30,711 nucleotides of DNA from Myxococcales bacterium (GTDB lineage: Bacteria; Myxococcota; Polyangia; Polyangiales; Polyangiaceae). Position 1 is the first letter of the stretch, and the number at the start of each line of letters is the position of its first letter. The position numbers were made by a program, and so were the translations under genes. The notes below the pieces were generated by a model. The model saw only the letters and a list, made by a program, of their open reading frames with translations, searched no databases and was not told where the DNA came from. Positions 7,388 to 15,717 of this stretch are shown piece by piece. The stretch lies in NCBI GenBank assembly GCA_003151595.1, contig PLXW01000013.1:1-30711 (forward strand), read 5' to 3'.

Positions 7388-7982
7388 GACGATCTCCCTC
7401 GGTGTCCGAAGCGCGCGCCGAACGCTCCTGGTCTCGTGTGATCCAGCGAAGCACGGCCGCCGGCGTGACCAGCCCGACGACGCGGCCGGCCGACAGGACT
7501 GGAATGTGATGGAGATCGTGCTCGACGATCACGGCGAAGGCGTCGGCGACCGTGGCGCAGTCGAGCATCGAGATGACGAAGGGGGTCATGCGGGTGTCGA
7601 CGCGGCAGCAGGGGGCGCACGCCGCGAGATCGCGCCGTGAGCAGACGCCGATGGGGTCGCGGCACGCGTCGACGACGACCGCGACCGGCGCGCCGTGCTC
7701 ATCCATCGCGCGTCGCACGCTCTCGACGGTCGCGCCTCCGTCGACCGTGAGCACGTTCCCGTCCATCACCTCTGCGATCGGTGCGCGCTCACGCTCGATC
7801 GGAGCGGTCGTCGGGTGGTCGCACGTGACGCTCGTTTCGTCGGCGCTCGTGCATCTCGGGCACTTCCGGCACCCTTCGACGGGCACCCAGGTCCTGTCTT
7901 CGGGGCAGGCGACGAGCTTCGACGAGCTGATCTTGTCGTCGCTGGAGAGATGGATGCGTCCGTGAAGAGTGAGGGATGTCAT
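7380..7982 (-). CDS. Cys-rich head plus CBS-domain pair, in the cbb3 operon
   Basis: The product has 200 residues. Cys at 26, 38, 41, 44 and 54 (VACPEDR, then GCRKCPRCTS) form a knuckle-like N-terminus with nearly the same spacing as in the CBS protein at 2294-2938. More Cys cluster at ~107-126 (ACRDP, CSRRDLAACAPCC) inside the first CBS domain, which is unusual. The CBS pair runs from ~68 to 182 (APVAVVVDACRDPIGVCSRRDL; DLHHIPVLSAGRVVGLVT). The gene lies 3 bases after the safE stop and overlaps the receiver gene. The Cys load suggests metal or redox sensing coupled to nucleotide sensing; this is inference. Confidence 0.82.
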   Translation of the reverse strand: MTSLTLHGRIHLSSDDKISSSKLVACPEDRTWVPVEGCRKCPRCTSADETSVTCDHPTTAPIERERAPIAEVMDGNVLTVDGGATVESVRRAMDEHGAPVAVVVDACRDPIGVCSRRDLAACAPCCRVDTRMTPFVISMLDCATVADAFAVIVEHDLHHIPVLSAGRVVGLVTPAAVLRWITRDQERSARASDTEGDRHG

Positions 7983-7985
7983 GGG

Positions 7986-8723
7986 TCAACCTCCGTGCTT
8001 TCCCGCGCAACACGAGTGAGGGGCGGTGGGGCCGCGCGCGATCTGCGCGCTCGCGGCGACGACGTGAAGCACGCCGAAGGCGACGATGGCGACCCCCGCC
8101 GCGCGACGTACCCACGCCACGCGCAGGAAGAGCGACGCTCGCGCGGCGAACGCGCCCATCGTGAGGAGGGTCGGGAGCGTGCCGACCCCGAAGGCGAGCA
8201 TGGCGAGCGCACCCGCGCCTGCCGAGCCGGTCCCGAGCGCCAGGCCGAGCGCCGCGTACACGAGGCCGCACGGCATCCACCCCCAGAGCGCGCCCAACCC
8301 GAGGGCGGCAGGGAGCGTGCGAACGGGGAGGAGCCGGCGCGCGACGGGCTCGATCCTCCTCCACAGCGGGAGCCCCGCGCGCTCGATGACGGCGAAGCGC
8401 CGCCACGCGCCGGCGAGGTACAGACCGAGTCCGAGCATCAGGAGCCCGGCGCAGAGACGGAGCCCGAGCTCCGCGCCGCGAAGCGCAGGAATGCGATCGA
8501 CGAGCGCACCGAACGCTCCGGCGATCGCCCCTGCGGTGGCGTACGAGGCGATGCGTCCGGCGTTGTACCCGAGCGCGAGCTGCGTCGCCTTGGCGCGCCG
8601 CTCGCGACCGAGTTGCGTAAGGCCGCCGTGGAGGACGCTCACGACGCCGCCGCACATGACGACGCAGTGCGTGCTGCCGAGGAGCCCCATGACGAGGGCG
8701 GACAGGAGGATGGCGCCGATCAT
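7986..8723 (-). CDS. TauE/SafE-like membrane protein of cbb3 operon (COG2836)
   Basis: The product is a 245-residue polytopic membrane protein (about six segments) of the family annotated as sulfite exporter TauE/SafE, which regularly ends cbb3 assembly operons. The N-terminus has the typical GLLGSTHCVVMCGG motif, whose Cys and Met/His residues could handle copper. The C-terminus ends SCCAGKHGG, another likely metal-binding tail. Despite the family name, a role in copper delivery or oxidase assembly is more plausible here given the neighbours. The ATG overlaps the ccoG stop as ATGA (8720-8723), so translation is coupled. Confidence 0.85.
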   Translation of the reverse strand: MIGAILLSALVMGLLGSTHCVVMCGGVVSVLHGGLTQLGRERRAKATQLALGYNAGRIASYATAGAIAGAFGALVDRIPALRGAELGLRLCAGLLMLGLGLYLAGAWRRFAVIERAGLPLWRRIEPVARRLLPVRTLPAALGLGALWGWMPCGLVYAALGLALGTGSAGAGALAMLAFGVGTLPTLLTMGAFAARASLFLRVAWVRRAAGVAIVAFGVLHVVAASAQIARGPTAPHSCCAGKHGG

Positions 8724-10105
8724 TGGACTGCACCGAGGAAGCTGAGCGGCACGATCGCGACGTCGTGTCCGTCGCTCGCTTCGCGTGCGATGTGAATGCG
8801 CGCCGTGAGCCCGCCGTGAAACTGCGCGCGCGGCATCGAGAGGAAGAGCGGCACGTGCGCGTCCGCGAGTGACGCCACCTCGACGCGAGCGACAGGCACC
8901 ACCGCGTCGATCCCCGGCGAGGCCTCGACGCCGAGGAGGAAGGCCTCGCGCTGACCGCGCTTGTTCACGAGGTGAAGATCGAAGGCGTTGCGGAGCGAGC
9001 CTGCATCGATGGTGTACGGCGCGCCGGGGAGCCGCATCGCCGTGGCCTCGAAGTCCGTGCGGGCGCGCGTGGCGAAGAACGCGACCACGCCGCCGACGAC
9101 CAGCAGCCCCGAGTACAAGACGAGGCGTGGTCGCACGATCTTTCGCGCGATCCCCGCGAGGCCGTTCGGCGAGTCGTAGCGAATGAGCCCGCGAGGGCGG
9201 CCGACTCTATCCATCACGTCGTCGCACGCATCGATGCACGCCGTGCACGCGACGCAATCCATCTGGAGCCCGTTGCGAATGTCGATTCCCGTCGGGCACA
9301 CGACCACGCATCGATTGCAGTCGACGCAGTCGCCCTCGACCTTCCCCTTCTTTCCACGCGGCTCTCCGCGCTTCGCGTCGTAGCCGACGACCAGCGAGTC
9401 CTCGTCGAGCAGCACCGACTGCAGTCGCCCGTACGGGCACAGCACGACGCAGAGCTGCTCGCGGAACCAGGCGAAGTTGCCGTAGAGCAACGCCGTGATC
9501 GCGAAGATCCAGGCGAACGCCTCGGGGTGTGCCCAGGGGGAGCCGCGCACCATGGCGAAGGCGCGCGGCAGCGACACGAAGTACGCGAGCACGATGTGCG
9601 CGATCAGGAGCGACGCCACCACGAACGCCGCGTGCTTCGCGATCTTCCGGAACGCGCGATCGAACGTGAGCGCGCCGGCGTCTCGCCGCAGGTGCTTCTC
9701 GCGCGGCCCTTCGATCCAGCGTTCGAGCCGCCGGTACACCCCTTCGAGGAAGACGGTGTGCGGACAGGCCCAGCCGCACCATGCGCGGCCGGCGAGCGCG
9801 GTCAGGTACACGAGGCCGAACCCCACGCCGCTCAGAAGAAAGAACAACAGCCAGGTGTCCTGGGCGTTGAAGGTCATGCCGAACAGGAAAAACCTGCGCG
9901 CATCCATGTCGAGGAAGACAGCCGGCGCGCCGCCGATGTGGATCCACGGGAGCGCGATCCAGAGCGCGATGAGGAGCGCGAAGACGATCTTGCGCGCCCG
10001 ATCGAAGCGCCCGTGGACATCGGCGGGGACGAGGCGCTTGCGCCGACCGTCGCTCTGGATCGATCCCGTTGCGCTCTGCAGCACGGGCAGGCGCACGGTG
10101 CTCAT
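8720..10105 (-). CDS. ccoG: Cytochrome cbb3 oxidase accessory protein CcoG (FixG)
   Basis: The product has 461 residues. N-terminal membrane segments (~40-60, 80-105) are followed by RAWCGWACPHTVFLE, then further helices and LCPYGRLQ. A cytoplasmic double-cluster ferredoxin region follows at ~260-294: CVDCNRCVVVCPTG, then CVACTACIDAC, enough Cys for two 4Fe-4S clusters. A last helix (~325-345) leads to the Ig-like FixG_C domain. CcoG is a membrane Cu(II) reductase that helps supply Cu(I) to the CuB centre. ATG 10105 overlaps the ccoP stop by one base (TGATG) and has AAGGA six bases upstream; a GTG three bases earlier is possible. In most operons ccoH comes next, but here safE follows directly. 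Confidence 0.96.
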   Translation of the reverse strand: MSTVRLPVLQSATGSIQSDGRRKRLVPADVHGRFDRARKIVFALLIALWIALPWIHIGGAPAVFLDMDARRFFLFGMTFNAQDTWLLFFLLSGVGFGLVYLTALAGRAWCGWACPHTVFLEGVYRRLERWIEGPREKHLRRDAGALTFDRAFRKIAKHAAFVVASLLIAHIVLAYFVSLPRAFAMVRGSPWAHPEAFAWIFAITALLYGNFAWFREQLCVVLCPYGRLQSVLLDEDSLVVGYDAKRGEPRGKKGKVEGDCVDCNRCVVVCPTGIDIRNGLQMDCVACTACIDACDDVMDRVGRPRGLIRYDSPNGLAGIARKIVRPRLVLYSGLLVVGGVVAFFATRARTDFEATAMRLPGAPYTIDAGSLRNAFDLHLVNKRGQREAFLLGVEASPGIDAVVPVARVEVASLADAHVPLFLSMPRAQFHGGLTARIHIAREASDGHDVAIVPLSFLGAVQ

Positions 10106-10680
10106 CACAGATCCTTCTCGCCCTGCGGCGCCTTGCCGCCCGGCACGTTCGTCCCCTTGATCGAGAGGACGTACGCCACGACGGCCGCGACCTTCGCGTC
10201 ACCGAGCTGCGGGCCCCACGTCGGCATTCCCTTGGTGGGAACGCCGTCGTGCACGCAGCTGAAGATGTTCTGGGGCTTGCCGCCGTGAATCCAGAAGTCG
10301 TCCGTGAGGTTCGGGCCGATGTTCCCGCCAGCGTCGGCGCGATGGCACGGCGCGCACGTCGAGGTGAAGACCTGCTTGCCGTCCTCGACGGTGTTCGGCG
10401 ACTTCGAGAGCGCGATGAGCGTCTCGGGAGGGAGTGCGCCGCCGTTCTTCTTCGCCTCCTCTAGGCGGACGGCGATCATCTCCTGCTCGTACGCGACCTC
10501 GCGCGGCGCCCACACCTTGAGCTCGTGCTCGCCGTACCAGTAGAGGACCGCGAAGACGATCGCGCCGTAGAGCGTGTAGAGCCACCACAGCGGCAGCCGA
10601 TTGTCCTCCTCCTGGAGATCGCCGTCGTACGTGTGGACGCTACGATCGCCCGTGTTTTCCGTTCGTTCATCGACCTTCAT
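10105..10680 (-). CDS. ccoP: Cytochrome cbb3 oxidase subunit CcoP (FixP), monohaem
   Basis: The product has 191 residues. A single membrane helix (~30-50, PLWWLYTLYGAIVFAVLYW) follows a short acidic N-terminus, as in FixP_N domains. One periplasmic cytochrome c domain has a single haem site, CAPCH at 109-113, with probable axial Met152 (GMPTWG). Classical proteobacterial CcoP carries two haems c and is ~300 residues, so this is a short monohaem form. It passes electrons from soluble donors to CcoO/CcoN. ATG 10680 has a strong purine-rich site (GAGGAGGG) just upstream and overlaps ccoQ by 14 bases. An extra Cys142 lies in the haem domain. Confidence 0.93.
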   Translation of the reverse strand: MKVDERTENTGDRSVHTYDGDLQEEDNRLPLWWLYTLYGAIVFAVLYWYGEHELKVWAPREVAYEQEMIAVRLEEAKKNGGALPPETLIALSKSPNTVEDGKQVFTSTCAPCHRADAGGNIGPNLTDDFWIHGGKPQNIFSCVHDGVPTKGMPTWGPQLGDAKVAAVVAYVLSIKGTNVPGGKAPQGEKDL

Positions 10681-10843
10681 GGGAACCCTCCTCGTCGAGC
10701 GGGAGCGCGGCGGCGGTCGCATACTCGGGCGCGCGCTTGGCCATCGTGCGGATGACGACGACGAGGAACACGCCGAAGAAGATGAGCAGTCCGACGACGG
10801 GCAAGATGAGGAGAGGGCTCTGGGCGAGAAGATCTTTGTGCAT
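10667..10843 (-). CDS. ccoQ: Cytochrome cbb3 oxidase small subunit CcoQ
   Basis: This is a 58-residue protein with one hydrophobic helix (LLILPVVGLLIFFGVFLVVV) and a short charged tail ending in an acidic, His-containing stretch. Size, topology and position between ccoNO and ccoP identify it as CcoQ/FixQ, which stabilises the oxidase complex. ATG 10843 is preferred over the in-frame GTG at 10852 because AAGGAG (10855-10860, read on the minus strand) sits at proper spacing for the ATG but directly abuts the GTG. It starts 5 bases after the ccoNO stop and overlaps ccoP by 14 bases. Confidence 0.85.
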   Translation of the reverse strand: MHKDLLAQSPLLILPVVGLLIFFGVFLVVVIRTMAKRAPEYATAAALPLDEEGSHEGR

Positions 10844-10848
10844 GGCGC

Positions 10849-13206
10849 TCACTCCTTCGCGGCGGGCGCGGGGCCCGTGTCGTTCATGGAGACGTTCGAC
10901 GGACCGGTCGCGGCGGGCGCGGGCTTCACGCCCAGGCGCTGCAAGTAAGCGACGAGCGCGACGAGGTCCGAGTCGTTCGCGACGTTGGCGCCGCTCGTCG
11001 CCAGGTCGGCGGCGATCTCCGCGGCCTGCGCGTGAGCGTCGTCGACGCCGTGGGCGATCTGCTCGTCGGTGTACGGTACGCCCAGCGTCTTCATCGCGTG
11101 GAGCTTGTCCACCGTGCGCGTGAGGTCGACGTGGCCATCGGCGAGGAAGGCATATGGAGGCATGTTCGATCCCGGCGAGACCTCGCGCGGATCGAGGAGG
11201 TGTCGGTAGTGCCAGAGGTTCGGGTACTTCGAGCCTTCGCGCGCGAGGTCAGGGCCGGTGCGCTTCGAGCCCCATTGAAAGGGGTGATCGAACTGCGAAT
11301 CGGCCATCGTCGACGGCGCTCCGTATCGCTGCGTCTCCCAGCGGAACGGCCGGATCATCTGCGAGTGGCAGTTGTAACAACCCTCGCGCAGGTACACGTC
11401 GCGCCCTTCGAGCTCGAGGGCGCGGTAGGGGCGCGCGTCGGCGAGCGTCTGCTTGTCGGGCTCGGCGAGGAGCGAGGGGACGATCTCGGCGACACCACCG
11501 GCGAGCACGGCCAGCACGGTGAGCACCGTGAAGAGGAGCGCGCGCCCTTCGAGCAGCCGATGCCACGCCGGCTCGTCGCTGCGTGACGCCTGGATGGCGA
11601 TCGTCCCCAGGATCGCGACCGTCGTGCCGACGATGGCGAAGAACGGGCTCGAGTAGATGTTCGTCACGAAGAACGCGCTGGCGAGCGTGCAGACGACCGT
11701 GACGAGGATGACGGGCTTGCCGAACAGGATGCCGCGCCAAGGAGTGCGATCGGCCGCTTCGGGGATCACGGCCACTTCGGCGGTGCCGTCGACCGGCTTA
11801 CCGGCGAGCGCCGTCTTCGTCAGGTTCCACCCCATCATGATCATCCCGGCGAGGTACGCGAGGCCTCCGATGAGGCGCATCCAGTACATCGGCTTGATCG
11901 CGTTGAGCGTCTCGACGAAGTTCGGGTACTGGAGCGCGCCGTCGGGCGTCGTGGCGCGCCACATCAGCCCCTGGGTGATGCCGCTCGTCCACATCGCGGT
12001 GACGTAGAGGAGGATGCCGAATGTCCCCAGGTAGAAGTGGAAGTTCGCGGCGCGCGTCGAGTAGAGCTTTGTGCCGTAGAGGCGAGGGATCATCCAGTAG
12101 AACATCCCGGCCGCCATGAACCCGTTCCACCCGAGCGTGCCGGAGTGGACGTGACCGATGATCCAGTCGGTGTAGTGCGCGAGCCCGCTCACCGCTTTGA
12201 TCGCGAGCAGCGGTCCCTCGAGCGTCGCCATTCCGTAGAACGTCACGCCGGCCGCGAAGAACTTGAGCACCGGGTCGACGCGGACCTTGCCCCACGCGCC
12301 GCGCAGCGTGAGCAGGCCGTTGAGCATGCCGCCCCAGCTCGGCGCCCAGAGCATGATCGAGAAGATCATCCCCAGCGTCTGCGCCCACTCGGGGAGCGCT
12401 GTGTTGAGGAGGTGGTGCGGGCCCGCCCAGATGTAGACGAAGATCAGCGCCCAGAAGTGGATGATGCTGAGGCGATACGAGTAGACCGGGCGTCCCGCCG
12501 CCTTCGGCAGGAAGTAGTACATGATGCCGAGCACGGGGGTCGTGAGGAAGAACGCGACGGCGTTGTGCCCGTACCACCACTGCACCAGCGCATCCTTCGC
12601 GCCGCCGAAGATCGAGTAGCTCTTGAGCCCGAAGACGGGGATGGAGAGCGAGTTGATGATGTGGAGGATGGCGACCGTCACGATCGTCGCGATGTAGAAC
12701 CAGATCGCGACGTAGAGGTGCTTCTCCGTCCGGCGCGCGAGGAGCCAGAAGAAGTTCACCGCGAAGATCACCCAGGCAATCGTGATCGCGAGATCGATCG
12801 GCCACTCGAGCTCGGCGTACTCCTTGGCCTGCGTGATGCCGAAGGGGAGGGTGACGGCCGCGGCGACGATGATCGCTTGCCACATCCAGAAGTGCGCGCG
12901 CGCCAGGAAGTCGCTGGGGAGGCGGGCGCGGACGAGGCGCTGCGTCGAGTAGTAGATGCCGGCGAACACCATGTTGCCGACGAACGCGAAGATGACGGCG
13001 TTCGTGTGCAGCGGGCGAATGCGGCCGAAGGCGAGGTGCGGGTCGACGTTCGCCGGCCACCACGCCATCTCCAGCGCGGCCCACGCGCCGACCAGCATCC
13101 CGATGATTCCCCACGCGATCGACGCGAAGCAGAACCAGCGCGAGATCGAGTCGTTGTATTCGATGCGCCGAGTTTCGATTGGCGCGGCGGGGCTAGTCGC
13201 TTCCAT
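10849..13206 (-). CDS. ccoNO: Fused cytochrome cbb3 oxidase subunits I and II (CcoN-CcoO)
   Basis: One 785-residue polypeptide joins CcoN (~1-470) and CcoO (~490-785). The CcoN part is a 12-helix haem-copper oxidase core: His67 (RPLHTN), Tyr212-His213 (WYGHNAV), His264/His265 (GPHHLLN) and His352/His354 (IGHVHSGTLGWNG), supplying the low-spin haem b, high-spin haem b3 and CuB ligands. The CcoO part has a membrane anchor (~500-580) and a monohaem cytochrome c, CYNCHSQMIRPF (haem Cys610/613, His614), with NMPPY (Met682) as probable axial Met. It reduces O2 with high affinity and pumps protons. There is no stop or frameshift between the halves. ATG 13206 overlaps ccoS by 14 bases. Confidence 0.96.
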   Translation of the reverse strand: MEATSPAAPIETRRIEYNDSISRWFCFASIAWGIIGMLVGAWAALEMAWWPANVDPHLAFGRIRPLHTNAVIFAFVGNMVFAGIYYSTQRLVRARLPSDFLARAHFWMWQAIIVAAAVTLPFGITQAKEYAELEWPIDLAITIAWVIFAVNFFWLLARRTEKHLYVAIWFYIATIVTVAILHIINSLSIPVFGLKSYSIFGGAKDALVQWWYGHNAVAFFLTTPVLGIMYYFLPKAAGRPVYSYRLSIIHFWALIFVYIWAGPHHLLNTALPEWAQTLGMIFSIMLWAPSWGGMLNGLLTLRGAWGKVRVDPVLKFFAAGVTFYGMATLEGPLLAIKAVSGLAHYTDWIIGHVHSGTLGWNGFMAAGMFYWMIPRLYGTKLYSTRAANFHFYLGTFGILLYVTAMWTSGITQGLMWRATTPDGALQYPNFVETLNAIKPMYWMRLIGGLAYLAGMIMMGWNLTKTALAGKPVDGTAEVAVIPEAADRTPWRGILFGKPVILVTVVCTLASAFFVTNIYSSPFFAIVGTTVAILGTIAIQASRSDEPAWHRLLEGRALLFTVLTVLAVLAGGVAEIVPSLLAEPDKQTLADARPYRALELEGRDVYLREGCYNCHSQMIRPFRWETQRYGAPSTMADSQFDHPFQWGSKRTGPDLAREGSKYPNLWHYRHLLDPREVSPGSNMPPYAFLADGHVDLTRTVDKLHAMKTLGVPYTDEQIAHGVDDAHAQAAEIAADLATSGANVANDSDLVALVAYLQRLGVKPAPAATGPSNVSMNDTGPAPAAKE

Positions 13207-13354
13207 AGGTGTCGTCGTCCTTGTCGTCGAGTGGGAGGAGCGCGAGGCGGTCGGCGTGATCGAAGTCGCGCTGTCGACAGGTGAAGAGAAAGAGCAGGAT
13301 CGAGCCCGCTCCGAGCATCAGGCTCACGAAGACTTGCAAGGTCAGGGCCTCCAC
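13193..13354 (-). CDS. ccoS: cbb3 oxidase assembly protein CcoS
   Basis: This is a 53-residue protein with one N-terminal helix (LQVFVSLMLGAGSILLFLFT) followed by CRQRDFDHADRLALLPLDD, the CcoS hallmark of a helix then a QFDD-like segment and an acidic tail. CcoS is needed to insert haem and copper into CcoN. The start is GTG 13354, which overlaps the ccoI stop by 13 bases; no ATG is available at that place. Its 3' end overlaps ccoNO by 14 bases. The same frame stays open far upstream, but that part is Arg-rich shadow of ccoI. Confidence 0.88.
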   Translation of the reverse strand: MEALTLQVFVSLMLGAGSILLFLFTCRQRDFDHADRLALLPLDDKDDDTYGSD

Positions 13355-15717
13355 AACGGGCTCCTCGCGTTGAGCGACCAGGTGGTCGCCAGGATGGTCG
13401 TGAGCGAGCTCGCGGGCATCAGCACCGCGCACAGGAGCGGCGACATGACGCCGGCGTACGCGAGCGAGACGGCGATCACGTTGTAGGCGACGGCCAGCAC
13501 CAGGTTCCGCCGGCGAACGTCTGCAAGCTTTGCGGCGGCGCGAAGAGCCAGGCGAACGGGGCCGAGGCCCGGCGTGACGAAGTAGAAATCGCTGCGCGCG
13601 GCCATGAAGGGACGGTCGATCGCCGGCGTACCGCTGCAGAAGGCCTGGGCGACCACGAGGCTGTCGTTGATGCCGTCGCCGATCATCAGGAGGTCGTGCG
13701 CGTCGTTGGCGGCGACCCACTTCGCCTTCGCCTCGGGCGACGCGGCGGCGATGGCGTGGTCCTCGCGAATGCCGGCGACGCGCGCCGCTTGCGTGACGCG
13801 CGCAGATTCGTCGCCGGAGAGGAGCCACACGTCGAAGCCCGCCTGACGGAGTTCCGCGACCTCGGCGCGCGCGTCGGGGCGGAGCGACTCCTCGGTGGTG
13901 ATGTCGGCGAGCATGCGACCGTTCACGCCGAAGGCCACGTCGCCGACCAGAGATGCCTCGGGCGCGACCCACGACGGAAGCCCGAAGCGGTACTCGTCGC
14001 CGTCGAGCGACACCGAGAGCCCGCGGCCGGCGATCTCGCGGACGCCGTCGAGCGCGACGAGGCGTTGGTCGCGTTCGTTCAGCGCGCGCTGAACGGCGAT
14101 GCTCTTCGGGTGGCTGCTCGCGCAGGCCATGGCGAAGAGAACGGCGCGCTGGTGTGCGTCGAGAGCGTCGATCGAGATCGGACGGGCCACGCGAAGCGCG
14201 CCACTCGTGAGCGTGCCGGTCTTGTCGAAGACGACCGTGCGTACGCATGCCGCGCGATCGAGGAAACCTGCGGAGCGAACGAAGAGCCCCGCGCGACGCA
14301 GTCCGGCCTGGACGAGGTCGTACGCGATCGGCGTCGCGATGCCGAAGGCGCAAGGACAGGTCACGATGAGCACCGCGGTGGCGACCTCCACGGCGCGGCC
14401 GAGGTCGCGCGCGAAGACCACCCACCCCAGAAAGCCCATCGCCGCAGCGAGCAGGACGCCGGCGACGTACCACTTCGTCACCGCCCGCCACCACGGAGCG
14501 CTCATCGCGCCGTCGGCGTCGCGAGTCTGCGGCGTGCGGAGGAGATCGATCAGCGGCGAGGCTTCGAAGTCGGTCTTGGCGATGAGCGTCGCGGCATGAG
14601 TGCCCGCGAGGAACGCGCCTGCGGGGACCATCGCGCCCGCCGCGTACGAATGCTCGCGGCTCTCACCGTTGATCCAGTCGAGCGAGAAGCCCACCGCGTC
14701 GCGCCCGCCGAGCGCGGCGTCGAGCGGGACGACGTCGCCTGGCGCGACGATCACCGAGTCTCCGCGGCGCAGCTCGGTGCAGCGAACCGTCTCCAGGCGG
14801 CCGTCGCGCACGCGGCGCGCGAGGAGCCCCTCGACGCCGTCGCTGGCCAGGAGCGACAGGCGGTTCTTCTCGAGGACGCGCTCCTGCAGGTAGCGACCGA
14901 CCAGCATGAGCGCGATGAACACGTCGAGCGTGTCGATGAACACGCCGCGGTCGCGATGTGCGGCGTACGACCAGAGGGAGCCTCCGAAAGCCAGCGCGAT
15001 GCCGAGCGCGATCGGAAGATCGAGGTGCAGCACTCGCCGCCGCAGCCCCTCCCACGCCGACCGAAAGAACACCGTCCCGCCGACCGCGACGCAGACGCAC
15101 GAGAGCGCGAGGTTGACGCGCTGGAAGAGCACGTAGGTGGGCCCCTCGCGCAGTCCGGCGTAGAGCGCGATGGCGAAGATCATCGCGTTCATCGCCAGGG
15201 CGATGCAGACCCCCATTCGGACCGCCAGGCCGCTCGAACGCGCTTCGGCCCGCTTCAGCGGAGGACCGAACAGGTACCCGAAGCGCTCGATGTCGCGCAC
15301 GAAGGCCGGGAGATCGAAGGTCCTTCGCACGATGAGCTGAGCGCGGCCCAGAGCAGGGTTCACCGTGATCGCCGTCGCGCCTTCGCGGCGGCGGAAGACC
15401 GTCTCCACGAGCCACACGCACGCCGAGCATCGCAGCCCCTGGACGTCGAGGACGACCCGCGCCGTCTCTGCGCCGGCGCGTCGCTCGTCCTCGATCGCGT
15501 CGAGCCACTTCAGATCGCGCCGGTCGCTGCGCGTCTCGACCACCGGTACGCCGAGCGCGCCCCGTAGCTCGTAGAAGCGATCGAGGTGCTCGGCCGAGAG
15601 GAGGCCGTGGACGATCCGGCAGCCGATGCAACAGAACGCACCGACGCTCGCGTCGGCCGGATTTCCACAATGGAGGCACGCCGCCGCCTGTTCTCGAGCG
15701 TGGATCGCGAGCTCCAT
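13342..15717 (-). CDS. ccoI: Copper-transporting P1B ATPase CcoI (FixI) for cbb3 assembly
   Basis: The product has 791 residues from ATG 15717. The N-terminus has a Cys knuckle typical of CcoI (ACLHCGNP; FCCIGCRIVHGLL), then a heavy-metal domain with GLRCSAC (97-100). Eight predicted helices include the ion-path motif TCPCAFGIATP (CPC 454-456). Catalytic motifs are DKTGT (Asp498), SSHP (534-537, usually SEHP) and GDGIND. The actuator motif reads INGESREH (Glu352 kept) where TGES-P is usual, a mild divergence. It exports Cu(I) from the cytoplasm toward the CuB site of CcoN. It is the first gene of the operon and is divergent from the hybrid kinase. An upstream extension of the frame is Arg/Pro-rich and probably not translated. 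Confidence 0.95.
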   Translation of the reverse strand: MELAIHAREQAAACLHCGNPADASVGAFCCIGCRIVHGLLSAEHLDRFYELRGALGVPVVETRSDRRDLKWLDAIEDERRAGAETARVVLDVQGLRCSACVWLVETVFRRREGATAITVNPALGRAQLIVRRTFDLPAFVRDIERFGYLFGPPLKRAEARSSGLAVRMGVCIALAMNAMIFAIALYAGLREGPTYVLFQRVNLALSCVCVAVGGTVFFRSAWEGLRRRVLHLDLPIALGIALAFGGSLWSYAAHRDRGVFIDTLDVFIALMLVGRYLQERVLEKNRLSLLASDGVEGLLARRVRDGRLETVRCTELRRGDSVIVAPGDVVPLDAALGGRDAVGFSLDWINGESREHSYAAGAMVPAGAFLAGTHAATLIAKTDFEASPLIDLLRTPQTRDADGAMSAPWWRAVTKWYVAGVLLAAAMGFLGWVVFARDLGRAVEVATAVLIVTCPCAFGIATPIAYDLVQAGLRRAGLFVRSAGFLDRAACVRTVVFDKTGTLTSGALRVARPISIDALDAHQRAVLFAMACASSHPKSIAVQRALNERDQRLVALDGVREIAGRGLSVSLDGDEYRFGLPSWVAPEASLVGDVAFGVNGRMLADITTEESLRPDARAEVAELRQAGFDVWLLSGDESARVTQAARVAGIREDHAIAAASPEAKAKWVAANDAHDLLMIGDGINDSLVVAQAFCSGTPAIDRPFMAARSDFYFVTPGLGPVRLALRAAAKLADVRRRNLVLAVAYNVIAVSLAYAGVMSPLLCAVLMPASSLTTILATTWSLNARSPLWRP

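Noticed and set aside
7986..8723. A true sulfite exporter
   Set aside because: The family name is generic; the position in a cbb3 operon and the CCAGKHGG-type tail favour copper/assembly function.
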